Source of the DNA: Thermococcus sp.
GTDB lineage: Archaea; Methanobacteriota_B; Thermococci; Thermococcales; Thermococcaceae
Reading direction: 5' to 3'
Assembly: GCF_015521605.1 (NCBI RefSeq)
Contig: NZ_WANV01000030.1
Span: 124,001-188,000, forward strand
Length of the DNA: 64,000 nucleotides
The notes below the pieces were generated by a model. The model did no database searches and was not told the origin of the DNA. It worked only from the letters and a program-made list of their open reading frames with translations. This document shows, piece by piece, positions 25,881-36,567 of this stretch (its first letter is position 1; every line of letters starts with the position of its first letter). A program made the translations under genes and the position numbers.

Positions 25881-26822
25881 ATGTTTTCGTCTTTTTCTTC
25901 CTTTTACGAGAAGGCTAGGAATAAGGAGATTGTAGCCGGATTAACTCTCATCTCAATCGCCGTTATTCTGAACCTGGTTTTTGGTTACTTCGCGATGTTC
26001 TTTGCCTTCTATCTGAGCTTCTTCAAGTGGGACTACATAGGCGAGATGCAGTTCGTCGGGCTTCAAAACTTTGAGATCGTGATAAGGGACTTGATCAGGG
26101 GGCTTCACGGCGCTCCCTATCTTCTCGTGCCCTTCTACACCGGCCTGAAGAACATCCTGCTCTACACACTCATCGTCGTGCCCATCCAGACCTTCCTGGC
26201 AATAGTGCTGGCTTCCTTTGCCAACCAGAAGATTCGCGGCCAGCAGTTCTTCAAAGTCTCCTATTTCCTGCCTGCGACGACCTCCTCGGTCATCGTGGCG
26301 CTGATATTCATATGGCTCTTCATGAAGAATGGCTACATAAACTACGTCCTGGCCCACGTAATCCCGGGCTTCGAGCCGGTGGACTGGATAAACAACAAGG
26401 ACTACCTCCTGTTTGCCATAGCCACCGTCGCCATCTGGGGAACCAGCGGCCACTTCATGGTGTCCTTCCTGGCGGCAATGCAGGCTATTCCAAAGGAGAT
26501 ATACGAGGCGGCAATGCTTGACGGTGCAGGCCCGATAAGGAGGTTCTTCTTCATAACGATCCCGATGCTCAGGCCGATGGTCGTCTACGTCGTGGTCATG
26601 GGACTCATAGGGGCCCTCCAGATGTTCGACCTCGCGTGGATAATGGCAGGGGCCAACGGCGGCCCGGGAGGGGCAGGCTACACCGTTGCGCTGGATATCT
26701 ATAACGAAGCGTTCACCAGGATACGTCCCGGCGTTGCCGCGGCCAAAAGCTGGTTCCTGTTCGCGATAATATTTACGACCACCTACCTGTTCCAGAAGAA
26801 GTACGGGAGGGCTATGAGATGA
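25881..26822 (+). CDS. Sugar ABC transporter permease (MalF type)
   Basis: 313 residues with six hydrophobic helices. The EAA loop, EAAMLDGAGPIRRFFFITIP, near residues 212-231, contacts the ATPase. The AxxNGGPGGAGY segment near the end is typical of MalF/UgpA-like permeases. It forms half of the membrane channel together with the next gene, with which it overlaps by 4 bases (ATGA). RBS GAGGTGAGAAC is directly upstream. Confidence 0.92.
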   Translation: MFSSFSSFYEKARNKEIVAGLTLISIAVILNLVFGYFAMFFAFYLSFFKWDYIGEMQFVGLQNFEIVIRDLIRGLHGAPYLLVPFYTGLKNILLYTLIVVPIQTFLAIVLASFANQKIRGQQFFKVSYFLPATTSSVIVALIFIWLFMKNGYINYVLAHVIPGFEPVDWINNKDYLLFAIATVAIWGTSGHFMVSFLAAMQAIPKEIYEAAMLDGAGPIRRFFFITIPMLRPMVVYVVVMGLIGALQMFDLAWIMAGANGGPGGAGYTVALDIYNEAFTRIRPGVAAAKSWFLFAIIFTTTYLFQKKYGRAMR

Positions 26823-27667
26823 CCCCGAAGGAGAAGGAGAGGCTCATCCGACGTATCTGGATTGTCATAACCTACGCCGTGCTGATAACCTTTGCACTGG
26901 TCTATCTGATGCCCTTCATCAGGTCACTTGTCGCTTCCTTCATGACGTGGGCACAGGCCTCCGCATATCCCCCGGAGTGGGTTCCCAACCCATTCACACT
27001 TGAGAACTACCAGAAGCTCTTCAGGCTCGACCTGTTCCCGCGCTGGATTCGCAACACTGCTCTCTACGCGGGACTGATAGTCGCGGGCAACGTGCTCTTC
27101 ACCAGCATGGCCGGCTATGCCTTCGCCAGGCTCAAATTCCCGGGGAAGGACGTGATCTTCTCCGCACTGCTCTCGCTCCTTATGATCCCAATGTTCGTCA
27201 CGCTGGTTCCGAACTACATCATCATGTACAAGCTCGGCCTCATAGACAACATCTTCGGCCTGGCACTGCTGGGAATAGTGAACGTGTCGAGCATCTTCCT
27301 TATGAGGCAGTACTTCACCTCGCTTTCCAACGAGATATTCGAAGCCGCCCGCTTGGATGGGTGCGGTCCGATAAAGGCGTTCTTCTACATAGCACTGCCG
27401 CTGGCCAAGCCCGCCCTCGGTGCGGTCGCCGTTTACCAGTTCCTCGGCTCATGGAACGCCTTCATCGGACCGCTCATCTTCCTCCGTTCGCCGGAAAACT
27501 TCACCCTGCCGGTCGGTCTCAGCTTCGCCTTCCAGAGGAGCATGTGGACGGAGTACACCCCCATCATAGCGGGCTCGCTGGTGGCTTCGGCACCCACGAT
27601 ACTGCTCTTCCTCGTGCTGAACAGGTATCTCATTAGGGGTATAGTCATTACGGGAGGGAAAGGCTGA
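26819..27667 (+). CDS. Sugar ABC transporter permease (MalG type)
   Basis: 282 residues, six hydrophobic helices. The EAA loop is EAARLDGCGPIKAFFYIALP near residues 178-197, and the conserved NTALYAGLIV and QFLGSWNAFIGPL segments of MalG/UgpE-type permeases are present. It pairs with the preceding permease. Its ATG overlaps the previous stop, and its own stop overlaps the ATPase start (TGATG), so the whole importer is translationally coupled. Confidence 0.92.
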   Translation: MTPKEKERLIRRIWIVITYAVLITFALVYLMPFIRSLVASFMTWAQASAYPPEWVPNPFTLENYQKLFRLDLFPRWIRNTALYAGLIVAGNVLFTSMAGYAFARLKFPGKDVIFSALLSLLMIPMFVTLVPNYIIMYKLGLIDNIFGLALLGIVNVSSIFLMRQYFTSLSNEIFEAARLDGCGPIKAFFYIALPLAKPALGAVAVYQFLGSWNAFIGPLIFLRSPENFTLPVGLSFAFQRSMWTEYTPIIAGSLVASAPTILLFLVLNRYLIRGIVITGGKG

Positions 27668-28740
27668 TGGCGAGGGTTCTGCTTAAGGACGTTACCAAGA
27701 AGTTTGGCGAAGTGGTCGCTGTCAACAGACTGAACCTTGAGGTTAGGGACGGGGAGTTCATGGTGCTCCTCGGACCGAGCGGATGCGGAAAATCGACGAC
27801 ACTCAGGATGATAGCCGGCCTCGAAACACCCACCGAAGGGGAAATATGGATAGGAGACCAGCTGGTCAACGAGATAGACCCCACCAAGAGGAACACCGCC
27901 ATGGTCTTCCAGAGCTACGCGCTCTATCCGCACATGACGGTTTTTGGCAACATAGAATTTCCGCTGAGGATGTGGAAGGTTCCGAAGCAGGAGAGGATAC
28001 GGCGCGTCAGGGAGGTAGCCGAGTTCCTTGGAATAGCCGACCTCCTCAACCGAAAGCCGAGCGAACTGAGCGGCGGTCAGCAGCAGCGTGTGGCCTTGGC
28101 CAGGGCGCTGGTTAGGGAACCGGAGGTTTTCCTGCTCGACGAGCCGCTGAGCAACCTCGATGCCAAGATAAGAACCCAGATGCGCTTCGAGCTCAAAAAG
28201 CTCCTCAGCTATGACCTCGGAATAACCACCATCTACGTCACCCATGACCAGGTTGAGGCGATGACGATGGCCGACAGGATAGCGGTCATGGACAAGGGCG
28301 TTCTCCAGCAGGTGGGCACGCCGGATGAGATTTTCTACAAACCTGCCAACACATTCGTTGCAACGTTCGTGGGAAGCCCTCCCATGAACCTCCTGAAGGG
28401 CGAGATTGGGGAGAGGGACGGAAGGGTGCTCTTCGATGCTGGGGAGTTCGTGCTGGAACTGCCCGCCAGCATAGACGTCCGCGGCACCGCGGTTCTCGGC
28501 TTCAGGCCCCAGCACGTTGAAGTCAGCCCCGAACCGAAGGATGGCTTTGTAAGGGGCAGACTCCTCGGTATTGAGAAGCTCGGCGTGGAGAGCTACGGTC
28601 ACATCGCCTACGGCGGTGTGGAGCTCGTACTCAGGCTTCCGGAAGGTGTGGAGAGGGGCAGAGAGGAGGTCTACTGGAGGCCGAGGATGGACAGGATGTA
28701 CATCTTCGACCCCAAAAGTGGAAAGCTGCTGTACGGCTGA
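27667..28740 (+). CDS. Sugar ABC transporter ATP-binding protein (MalK/MsmK type)
   Basis: 357 residues. Walker A GPSGCGKST near residue 37, Q-loop in FQSYALYPHM, signature LSGGQQQRVALARAL near 135, Walker B VFLLDEPLSNLDA near 157 and switch His in YVTHDQ near 192. A C-terminal OB-fold (TOBE-like) domain of about 120 residues is typical of ATPases serving carbohydrate importers. It energises the two upstream permeases. A T-rich run follows at 28770-28781. Confidence 0.93.
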   Translation: MARVLLKDVTKKFGEVVAVNRLNLEVRDGEFMVLLGPSGCGKSTTLRMIAGLETPTEGEIWIGDQLVNEIDPTKRNTAMVFQSYALYPHMTVFGNIEFPLRMWKVPKQERIRRVREVAEFLGIADLLNRKPSELSGGQQQRVALARALVREPEVFLLDEPLSNLDAKIRTQMRFELKKLLSYDLGITTIYVTHDQVEAMTMADRIAVMDKGVLQQVGTPDEIFYKPANTFVATFVGSPPMNLLKGEIGERDGRVLFDAGEFVLELPASIDVRGTAVLGFRPQHVEVSPEPKDGFVRGRLLGIEKLGVESYGHIAYGGVELVLRLPEGVERGREEVYWRPRMDRMYIFDPKSGKLLYG

Positions 28741-28769
28741 TTGCCGCGCTGACTGCCTTAAATCAGCCC

Positions 28770-28781
28770 TTTTCTCTTTTT
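28770..28781 (+). terminator. T-rich terminator after ABC operon
   Basis: TTTTCTCTTTTTG lies about 30 bases after the ATPase stop and is a candidate oligo-T terminator. The rest of the 28741-28903 gap shows no gene or RNA signal. Confidence 0.35.
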
Positions 28782-28903
28782 GAACTCTCGCTGAAAGCGG
28801 AAGGTGTAATGCTCACGAATGGGTGAAGACATGCAGGCCCTGGGGCTTCCCAGCTTTTAACTTTCCGAGAAAAGTCTGGGGGGTTAAAGAGGTAGAAGAG
28901 GGC

Positions 28904-29314
28904 TCACTCGCCCTTGAGCTTCATGATCTTTATCCTGCCGAGGGTCTCCCAGTACTCGACGTTGATGCCTTCCTTGAGCTGGTCCTTGATCTCGTCGGCG
29001 ACGCCGGTCTCGATCGGGACGTCGAAGAGCTCGTAGGTCTCCATGTCCATGATCTGGACGGTGTCCGGGGTCATGGCGATGACCTGGGCGGTTCTCTTGT
29101 CGATGATCGGAACGTCAACCTCAGCGCTGGTGGGCTTGACGATGCTCCTGACCTTGCCGTCGAAGATTCCAACGGCCTCGATCCTGGCCTTGGCTGAACC
29201 GTGCTTTCCGGGTGAGGAAACGGTTATGTTGCCGATCCTGCAGGGCTCTCCATCGATGAGGATGTACCTTCCCGGCTTGAGCTTGCTAACCTGAACCTTG
29301 GTCTTGTCTCCCAT
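28904..29314 (-). CDS. eif5A: Translation factor aIF5A
   Basis: 136 residues, the usual archaeal length. The N-terminal SH3-like domain holds the hypusination loop [12 protein letters not shown], in which the Lys of GKHG is the modified residue, followed by a C-terminal OB fold. The factor helps ribosomes through stalling sequences and in termination. RBS GGAGGTCTGAAAA precedes the ATG at 29314. Strongly biased codons fit high expression. Monocistronic by spacing. Confidence 0.96.
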   Translation of the reverse strand: MGDKTKVQVSKLKPGRYILIDGEPCRIGNITVSSPGKHGSAKARIEAVGIFDGKVRSIVKPTSAEVDVPIIDKRTAQVIAMTPDTVQIMDMETYELFDVPIETGVADEIKDQLKEGINVEYWETLGRIKIMKLKGE

Positions 29315-29388
29315 TTTTCAGACCTCCCATAAGCGTTCTAAAACCGATTGGGAAGGGTCTTTAAAAAATTTTTGAATAAAGGAAAGAG

Positions 29389-30768
29389 TCAGCGGCGGGT
29401 CTTCATCAGCATGCTGTTCATAAACACCGGCACGAGGAGGACGAGGCCAAGGAGTGCGCCTATCTTGACAGTGGTGCTCGGTGCCCTGAGCGCGTAGTAC
29501 AGCGTGAGCAGTCCTATGAGGAAGAGGACAACCATTATGCCAGCCACAGCCCCTTTGTTGTGTGCAAGTTCCTCCGAGAGAAGCGGGTATGCCTCGACCG
29601 CGGCTATTATTGCACCGACGCTGAAGGGCACCACGACGAACATTGTCCTGATGTCGCCTATTACCATCGTTGCGGAGAGCACAAGGCCGAGGAGTGCCAC
29701 CAGCGTCAGGCTTCTGCTCCTTCCAAGCTGCATGACCTCGGAGAGTATCTGGCTGCCCATCTCTATGAGGACTATGATGGTGGTCAGCCCGGCGAAGTAG
29801 AGCGACAGCATGAGAAGGTATATCAACCTGTCGGCGTTGGCGATGTTGCCCCTGAGCACATATGGAATTGAATAGAACACTTCAATCGAGTCCATCGGGC
29901 TCTTCTCGCTGTTGGTGGCGTACTCCTTGAGGTTCTGGAACCCGAGGTAGAGCTTCATGGACTCCTCCGCAGGAATGCTGGGGTTGTGGAAGGCCTTTCC
30001 GAACCCCTGGTAAGCGGCACCGAGGGAGTAGGCAACGGTGAAGGCCGCCGCGAAGCTCAGTATTATCTGGAGGACGAAAACGGCCGCAAGAACCTTTCTG
30101 AGGTCAAGCTCCTCGGGGGTAAAGCTTCCCACCACGTAGTAAACGCCGGCACCGAGGCCGAATGATATGAGCACCGAGATGAGCATGTAGAGGACTCCCC
30201 TGAGGGATAGCGGCTGGTCAAAGGAGGTTATCGCCGAGACTGCGTTTTCCATGTAGTGAACCGCCTGCGGGGCGGTGACGGTGTCGAGCGCCTGGTTCCT
30301 GATGATGACTGCGGAGGCTATTGCAAAGAGCACGAAAAGCACCGAGAGCACCGAGATGACTTCCAGAGTCCTGCCCTTGGCGAGGAGAAGAAGGATCACC
30401 GAGATGAGTATCGTCCCGAGGGCTATAGCCGGAACGTACCTGTGACCAACGCCGAAGATGTACAGGAGGCTGTAGGAGGAGTAGTAGGTGGTGATTCCGA
30501 GCATCACGAGCAGGAACATAATGAGGACGAATATCAGTGCCGGTGTGCGGGATATCTTGAAGAACAGCTCGTATATCAGGTACCTGGTGCGTTTAGTGCT
30601 CTCTGCCTCACTGTATATCAAAAACAGCGCCAGAAGCATCGGTATCAGCGATATCAGGAACCCCTTCAGTCCGAAGTTTATGTAGTACTTCGGCAGCACC
30701 AGAAAGTTCCAGATTCCGAGGATGTACCCCGTTATCAAAAACGCCATCAGGAAGCTTATTTTTCTCAT
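29389..30768 (-). CDS. Divergent SNF-like (neurotransmitter:sodium symporter family) membrane protein
   Basis: About 459 residues from ATG 30768, which follows GGGGGTGCGAATCG; an ATG 14 codons upstream lacks a site. Eleven or twelve hydrophobic helices. The N-terminal segment GYILGIWNFLVLPKYYINFG...FLISLIPMLLALFLIYSE resembles the first two helices of SNF/LeuT transporters, but the usual glycine and sodium-site pattern is degraded. It may transport amino acids or related solutes with Na+, or may have lost transport. It stands alone between aIF5A and Nep1. Assignment is by helix-1/2 resemblance only. Confidence 0.55.
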   Translation of the reverse strand: MRKISFLMAFLITGYILGIWNFLVLPKYYINFGLKGFLISLIPMLLALFLIYSEAESTKRTRYLIYELFFKISRTPALIFVLIMFLLVMLGITTYYSSYSLLYIFGVGHRYVPAIALGTILISVILLLLAKGRTLEVISVLSVLFVLFAIASAVIIRNQALDTVTAPQAVHYMENAVSAITSFDQPLSLRGVLYMLISVLISFGLGAGVYYVVGSFTPEELDLRKVLAAVFVLQIILSFAAAFTVAYSLGAAYQGFGKAFHNPSIPAEESMKLYLGFQNLKEYATNSEKSPMDSIEVFYSIPYVLRGNIANADRLIYLLMLSLYFAGLTTIIVLIEMGSQILSEVMQLGRSRSLTLVALLGLVLSATMVIGDIRTMFVVVPFSVGAIIAAVEAYPLLSEELAHNKGAVAGIMVVLFLIGLLTLYYALRAPSTTVKIGALLGLVLLVPVFMNSMLMKTRR

Positions 30769-30873
30769 CGATTCGCACCCCCGTGGAGATGTTTCCAGCC
30801 TGTTATTCAAGGAAGCTTACGGGGAATTAAACCCGAGGTAATATAAAAACATTATGTCCCTTTTTCGCTTTTT

Positions 30874-32599
<1,726 letters not shown>

Positions 32600-32628
32600 G
32601 GTAACACCCCTTGAAACTTGTGGGAAGG

Positions 32629-32637
32629 TATATATAA
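32629..32637. promoter_or_regulatory. Single TATA box positioned for both divergent genes
   Basis: TATATATAA is the only TATA-like element in the 59-base gap between the start codons at 32599 (minus) and 32659 (plus). It is centred about 26 bases from the plus-strand ATG, predicting a leaderless mRNA. On the minus strand it would start transcription near 32607. Confidence 0.5.
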
Positions 32638-32658
32638 GCCCTGCTCCTACCCCTATCA

Positions 32659-33237
32659 ATGCAGTTCAAGCTACCAATCTTCCGGAAAAAGGTGCTGGAA
32701 GTGCTCTCTTCCTCCGATGAGACCAAGGTCATGCACATAAGCGACACTCCAGAGAGCGTCTACCACTTCATCGGGGAGCTCATAGAGAGGATTGGGCCCG
32801 ACTACATAATCCACACTGGGGACGTGGCCGACAACGTAAAGCTTGAGAGAAAGCCCGAGCTGGTGCCCCTTTACAGGGGCGCTCTGAGAAAACTGGCGCG
32901 TGTCCTCAAAGGATCCGGTGCGGTTCTCTACATCGTCCCGGGCAACGAGGATGACCCCGGACTCCTTCAGGAGTTCTTTGGGAGTTCCGTCGTCGAGCCC
33001 GGCACTGTCGTCGAGATAGAGGGAGTCAGGTTCGCCCTCGGCCACAGCTGGCAGGATGTGGTCGATAAAGATGCCGACTTCAGGCTCTACGGCCACAACT
33101 TCAAGCTGATTGAGGGGGGCTTAAACGGTGTTCTCGGCGTCAACTTCGTTCTCCTCCCGAGCAAGAGGACGTACAAGGTAAAGTATCCCGGAGGAACGGA
33201 CTTTGATAGGGGTTACAAGATGTGGAGGGGTATGTGA
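32659..33237 (+). CDS. Metallophosphoesterase family protein
   Basis: 192 residues. A calcineurin-like phosphoesterase pattern is recognisable but worn: HISDTPES at the position of D-x-H, HTGDVAD for GD, PGNEDD for GNH(E/D), then LGHSW and YGHNF for the two late GH motifs. The usual catalytic GNH His is replaced by Glu, and the first D-x-H is reduced to a lone Asp in ISD, so phosphodiesterase activity may be altered. Start ATG 32659 lies about 26 bases downstream of the centre of TATATATAA (leaderless). The stop overlaps the next start by one base. Confidence 0.72.
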   Translation: MQFKLPIFRKKVLEVLSSSDETKVMHISDTPESVYHFIGELIERIGPDYIIHTGDVADNVKLERKPELVPLYRGALRKLARVLKGSGAVLYIVPGNEDDPGLLQEFFGSSVVEPGTVVEIEGVRFALGHSWQDVVDKDADFRLYGHNFKLIEGGLNGVLGVNFVLLPSKRTYKVKYPGGTDFDRGYKMWRGM

Positions 33238-34211
33238 TGAGGGTTCTCCGCTTTGGGCCATCCATAGTGTTTCTAAGAACGGCCCACGCTGAGGTGGTTA
33301 AAGGTGCCCTAAAGAATGTTTTCGGTGTGGATGAAGTTGCTACCGAGACCGCGATAAGGAACAGCAGCGAGTTCGAAACCGTCCTGTTCGTCACCGACAA
33401 GTGGCAGAAGGAGACTCTCCCGCCTGAGACAGGTTTTCTGATAAAGTCTCACGCTCCCCTGGTTCTAAGCCAAGTAATAAACAGTAACCTCCCCGTGGAG
33501 AAGGTTCACGTGGAGAGCACACTGATCTTTCTCCGCGTTCCCCAAAAGGTCGATGAGGCTCTGAAGCTCATAGCCGAGAAGTACAGTGGTGAGGTGATGG
33601 ATGTAAGGGCGGCCCTTGATGAGGGCGAGGCTGGAGACACGATAATAGGAATCACGAGGCAAAGGCTCAGCTCACCGATAGGCCCGGATGAGATAGAGGG
33701 CGCGGTTCTCATAAGGAGGAACTTTCTTCAGGTTTACAGAGAGCTCAGCCTTGATATCCCTATTCTGCTCCTCAAGCTGATGCCCGAGTGGAAGGAGATT
33801 ACCATCAAAATCTACGACACCGACAAGCGCTACGAGGAGAACATCGAGCGGCTCATGATGGTTATCGAAGACCTCGACCTTGGATTCATCGTCGGTGAGG
33901 GCTGGGACTGGGACTACCCGAGGCCCTTCATGCGCGTCCCGGTCTACAAGCTGAAACTCCTGACGTGGGAAGACCCCGTGCGCGTCAAGTTCCTCCTCAA
34001 GGGCATCGAATACGTCGGCTACAAGAGGCTCTGTGACATAGACGTCTTCCTTGAGGGCAAGAAAATCCACTGGACTTCCCTGGGGAAGTATGACTCAAAG
34101 TTCGAGCTGGCGAGGGCCGCGAGGGAAGAGCTTGAAAAGCACCTCAGCGAGGACGTCCTTAGGAGGCTCAGTGAGCTCGAAGAAAGGCTCGCCGCGGAGT
34201 CCAAGGCCTAA
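33237..34211 (+). CDS. Conserved hypothetical protein
   Basis: 324 residues from the ATG at 33237, which shares one base with the stop of the metallophosphoesterase gene; GGAGGGG lies just before. Soluble, mixed alpha/beta, with Asp/Glu-rich segments and a long C-terminal amphipathic helix (residues about 290-324) that may form a coiled coil. No known domain was recognised. Tight coupling to the phosphoesterase suggests a common process. Confidence 0.7.
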   Translation: MRVLRFGPSIVFLRTAHAEVVKGALKNVFGVDEVATETAIRNSSEFETVLFVTDKWQKETLPPETGFLIKSHAPLVLSQVINSNLPVEKVHVESTLIFLRVPQKVDEALKLIAEKYSGEVMDVRAALDEGEAGDTIIGITRQRLSSPIGPDEIEGAVLIRRNFLQVYRELSLDIPILLLKLMPEWKEITIKIYDTDKRYEENIERLMMVIEDLDLGFIVGEGWDWDYPRPFMRVPVYKLKLLTWEDPVRVKFLLKGIEYVGYKRLCDIDVFLEGKKIHWTSLGKYDSKFELARAAREELEKHLSEDVLRRLSELEERLAAESKA

Positions 34212-34212
34212 C

Positions 34213-35142
34213 TCACAGCTTCTTTATCTTTGCCACGAAGAAGCCGCTCGTACCGTGCCTGTCTGGGTAGAACCTTCTCGCCTTTGCTATTTCTTCACTC
34301 AGCTCTATTCCCAAGGGGTTCGTCAAAGCTGGCTCGCCATGGCGGAGCGGGAGCAGTTCGACGTCAAAGGTGTCGAGAACCCACTGGATCACGAACTCGT
34401 TCTCCTCCGGCTCAAGGGAGCAGGTGGAGTAGACGAGGACTCCACCTTTCCTTAGGACGCTTAGACCCTTCTCAAGGAGCTTCATCTGCAGGTTCTGGCA
34501 GAACTTCACGTCGTCCATAGTGCGGTTGGCCTTCCTCTCGGGGTTCTTGTGTATCGTCCCTGAGCCGGTGCAGGGTGCGTCGAGGAGAATTTTGTCGAAC
34601 TCAACTCCGAGTTCATCGATGTAGAGGGACGACCGGTGGATTAGAACCGTGTTGGTAACGCCAAGGCGAGAAAGATTAAGCCTCGTCTCCTTAAGCCTCT
34701 CCTCGCCGACGTCGAAGGCGTAAATGATGCCCTCGTTCTCCATCAGCTGGGCGAGGTAAGAGGTTTTCCCGCCCGGCGCTGCCGCCATGTCGGCGACGGT
34801 CTCGCCGGGCTTCGGATCAAGAGCCACGGGAGGATACATTGAGCTTGCTTCCTGAATGTAGAGGAGGCCGCTCAGGTATTCCGAAGTGGAGGTTATCGAG
34901 AAGGGCTCGCGCGTGAGGCAGAAGCCTTCCCTCGCCCAGGGGACGCGCTTAAACTGGAAGCCCTTCTTGTTGAGGAGCTTGGTGAGCTTTGGAACCTCTA
35001 TTCGGAGTGTATTAACGCGGAAGCACCTCGGCAGGGGCTTCTCCATCGCCTCGGCTATTGCTAAAGCCCTCTCGCCCCAGAGGGCGTAATACCTCTCCGC
35101 AAAGGTCTTTGAGTAGCCGAGGCTGAAGAGCTTTTCTAGCAT
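34213..35142 (-). CDS. NSUN/RsmB-type RNA cytosine-C5 methyltransferase
   Basis: 309 residues from ATG 35142. SAM-binding motif AAPGGKTSYLAQLM near residue 112, DAPCTGSGTIHKNP (motif IV, Cys) near 175 and the catalytic STCSLEPEENE motif (motif VI) near 225. Members methylate C5 of cytosine in tRNA or rRNA. The frame continues 160 codons upstream through the ATPase gene, but that part has no similarity, and a CTTTTAAAC TATA-like box at 35162-35170 puts transcription start at the chosen ATG. Confidence 0.9.
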   Translation of the reverse strand: MLEKLFSLGYSKTFAERYYALWGERALAIAEAMEKPLPRCFRVNTLRIEVPKLTKLLNKKGFQFKRVPWAREGFCLTREPFSITSTSEYLSGLLYIQEASSMYPPVALDPKPGETVADMAAAPGGKTSYLAQLMENEGIIYAFDVGEERLKETRLNLSRLGVTNTVLIHRSSLYIDELGVEFDKILLDAPCTGSGTIHKNPERKANRTMDDVKFCQNLQMKLLEKGLSVLRKGGVLVYSTCSLEPEENEFVIQWVLDTFDVELLPLRHGEPALTNPLGIELSEEIAKARRFYPDRHGTSGFFVAKIKKL

Positions 35143-35203
35143 GTTTGGGAGTTGGGGGAAGGGTTTAAAAGGTTCTTCGTCGGGACAGAATGATGTAGAA
35201 AGA

Positions 35204-35220
35204 TTATTATACTTTGTGAA
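35204..35220 (+). promoter_or_regulatory. ATPase-nuclease gene promoter with TTTGTGAA box
   Basis: An ATTATTATA TATA-like element is followed at once by TTTGTGAA (35213-35220), 22 bases before the ATG at 35242. The same 8-mer, or its inverse, occurs four more times just after the gene. Its position next to TATA is what a repressor site would have. Confidence 0.4.
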
Positions 35221-35241
35221 CATCATTTTAACGGTGGTCTC

Positions 35242-36567
35242 ATGTTCGTGGACAGGGAGCGGGAGCTGGCGTTCCTCGAAAGAAAGTGGAAGAAAAGCGG
35301 GGCCCAGCTCATAGTAATATACGGGCGGAGAAGGGTCGGGAAGACGATGCTCCTCAAGGAGTTCCTGAAGGACAAGAGGGGCGTTTACTTCCTTGCCACA
35401 GCTGATTCTGTGGATGAGAACGTTAAAGAACTCGCGGGAAAGCTCTCGGAACTCACCGGTAGGGAATACTTCAGAGACGTGAACGATTTCGGGAAGCTCC
35501 TCCGCTACCTTGCCGACGAAACGCGTGGCAAGAGGGTCCTCATAGTTCTGGACGAGTTTCAGTACCTGATGAAGCTCAATCCCGGGATTCTGAGCGTTCT
35601 TCAGAAGGTCTGGGACGAGCACCTCATTGATACTGGGGTGTTCCTCGTGCTCTGCGGCTCCTCCATCGGGATGATGGAGAGGACACTCGAGTACAAGAGC
35701 CCGCTCTACGGGAGGAGGACGGGGCAGTGGAAGGTTGAGCCGTTCGACATCAGGGGAATAGTCAGGATGCTCCCGGATAGGGACATGGAGGAGCTCGTGA
35801 AGGTTTACGCCATCTTTGGAGGGGTTCCGTTCTACCTCGATATCGTGAAGAACCTGTCCGCTGAGGAAGCCGTCAGGGAAAAGGTCCTGAGGAAGGGTGA
35901 GGTCCTCTACGAGGAGCCAGAGTTCCTTCTACGGGAGGAGCTTAGGGAGCCGAGGGTTTACAAGCTGATACTCAAGGGCATTTCCCTCGGCTATGAAACC
36001 CTTGGGGAGCTGGTCAGCTTCACTGGCCTGGACAGAGGCAACATCTCAAGGTACCTCGACGTCCTTGAGCGGCTTGATTTGATTGCCTACGAGCTCCCCT
36101 ACGGGAGGAGAAAGAGGGGGCGCTACTACATCAGGGACAACTTCTTCAACTTCTGGTTCCGCTTCGTCTATCCCAACTTGGCCGACTTAGAGCTCGGACT
36201 GGTGGGTGAGGTATGGAAGAAGATTGAGCGCGAGCTTAACGCCTACTATGGCAAGATGTTCGAACGCCTTGTTAGGGAGATGCTCAGGCTCAGAATCCTC
36301 GACCTCGGGCAGAGGAAGGTTGCAAGGTGGTGGCACAAGGGGGAAGAGATAGATGCCGTCGCGGAGCTTGAAGACGGCCTGCTCTTCGTCGAGGTGAAGT
36401 GGAGCGAGCTGAAGAAGAGGGAAGCTGAGAGGGTTCTTGAAGATCTGAAGGCGAAGGCAGAGAGCTTCAACGCCGAGAACAAGAGGTTTTTGCTCGTCGC
36501 AAAGAGGATTGAAGGAAAAGGCGAGGAGATGATGGACCTGAACGACCTTGAAAGGCTCGTCCGCTAA
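35242..36567 (+). CDS. Archaeal (PH-type, STAND-like) ATPase with winged helix and PD-(D/E)XK nuclease domain
   Basis: 441 residues in three parts. ATPase: FVDRERELAFLE at the N-terminus, Walker A YGRRRVGKT near residue 31 and Walker B VLIVLDEFQYL near 98. Winged helix near residues 250-295 (ETLGELVSFTGLDRGNISRYLDVLERL). C-terminal DUF234 domain with GEEIDAVAE...LLFVEVKW near residues 368-392, the D...ExK signature of PD-(D/E)XK nucleases. Such genes (COG1672) form expanded families in Thermococcales and behave as mobile or selfish genes; their task is not established. GGTGGTCTC precedes the ATG. TTTGTGAA repeats surround it. Confidence 0.85.
   Translation: MFVDRERELAFLERKWKKSGAQLIVIYGRRRVGKTMLLKEFLKDKRGVYFLATADSVDENVKELAGKLSELTGREYFRDVNDFGKLLRYLADETRGKRVLIVLDEFQYLMKLNPGILSVLQKVWDEHLIDTGVFLVLCGSSIGMMERTLEYKSPLYGRRTGQWKVEPFDIRGIVRMLPDRDMEELVKVYAIFGGVPFYLDIVKNLSAEEAVREKVLRKGEVLYEEPEFLLREELREPRVYKLILKGISLGYETLGELVSFTGLDRGNISRYLDVLERLDLIAYELPYGRRKRGRYYIRDNFFNFWFRFVYPNLADLELGLVGEVWKKIERELNAYYGKMFERLVREMLRLRILDLGQRKVARWWHKGEEIDAVAELEDGLLFVEVKWSELKKREAERVLEDLKAKAESFNAENKRFLLVAKRIEGKGEEMMDLNDLERLVR

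Noticed and set aside
27433-28602. 389-codon open frame antisense to the ABC permease and ATPase
   Set aside because: Opposite strand holds an ATPase with all motifs; the antisense product shows no family pattern.
35143-35622. 160-codon N-terminal extension of the NSUN methyltransferase
   Set aside because: No similarity to the family, overlaps the ATPase gene, and a TATA box at 35162-35170 starts transcription at ATG 35142.
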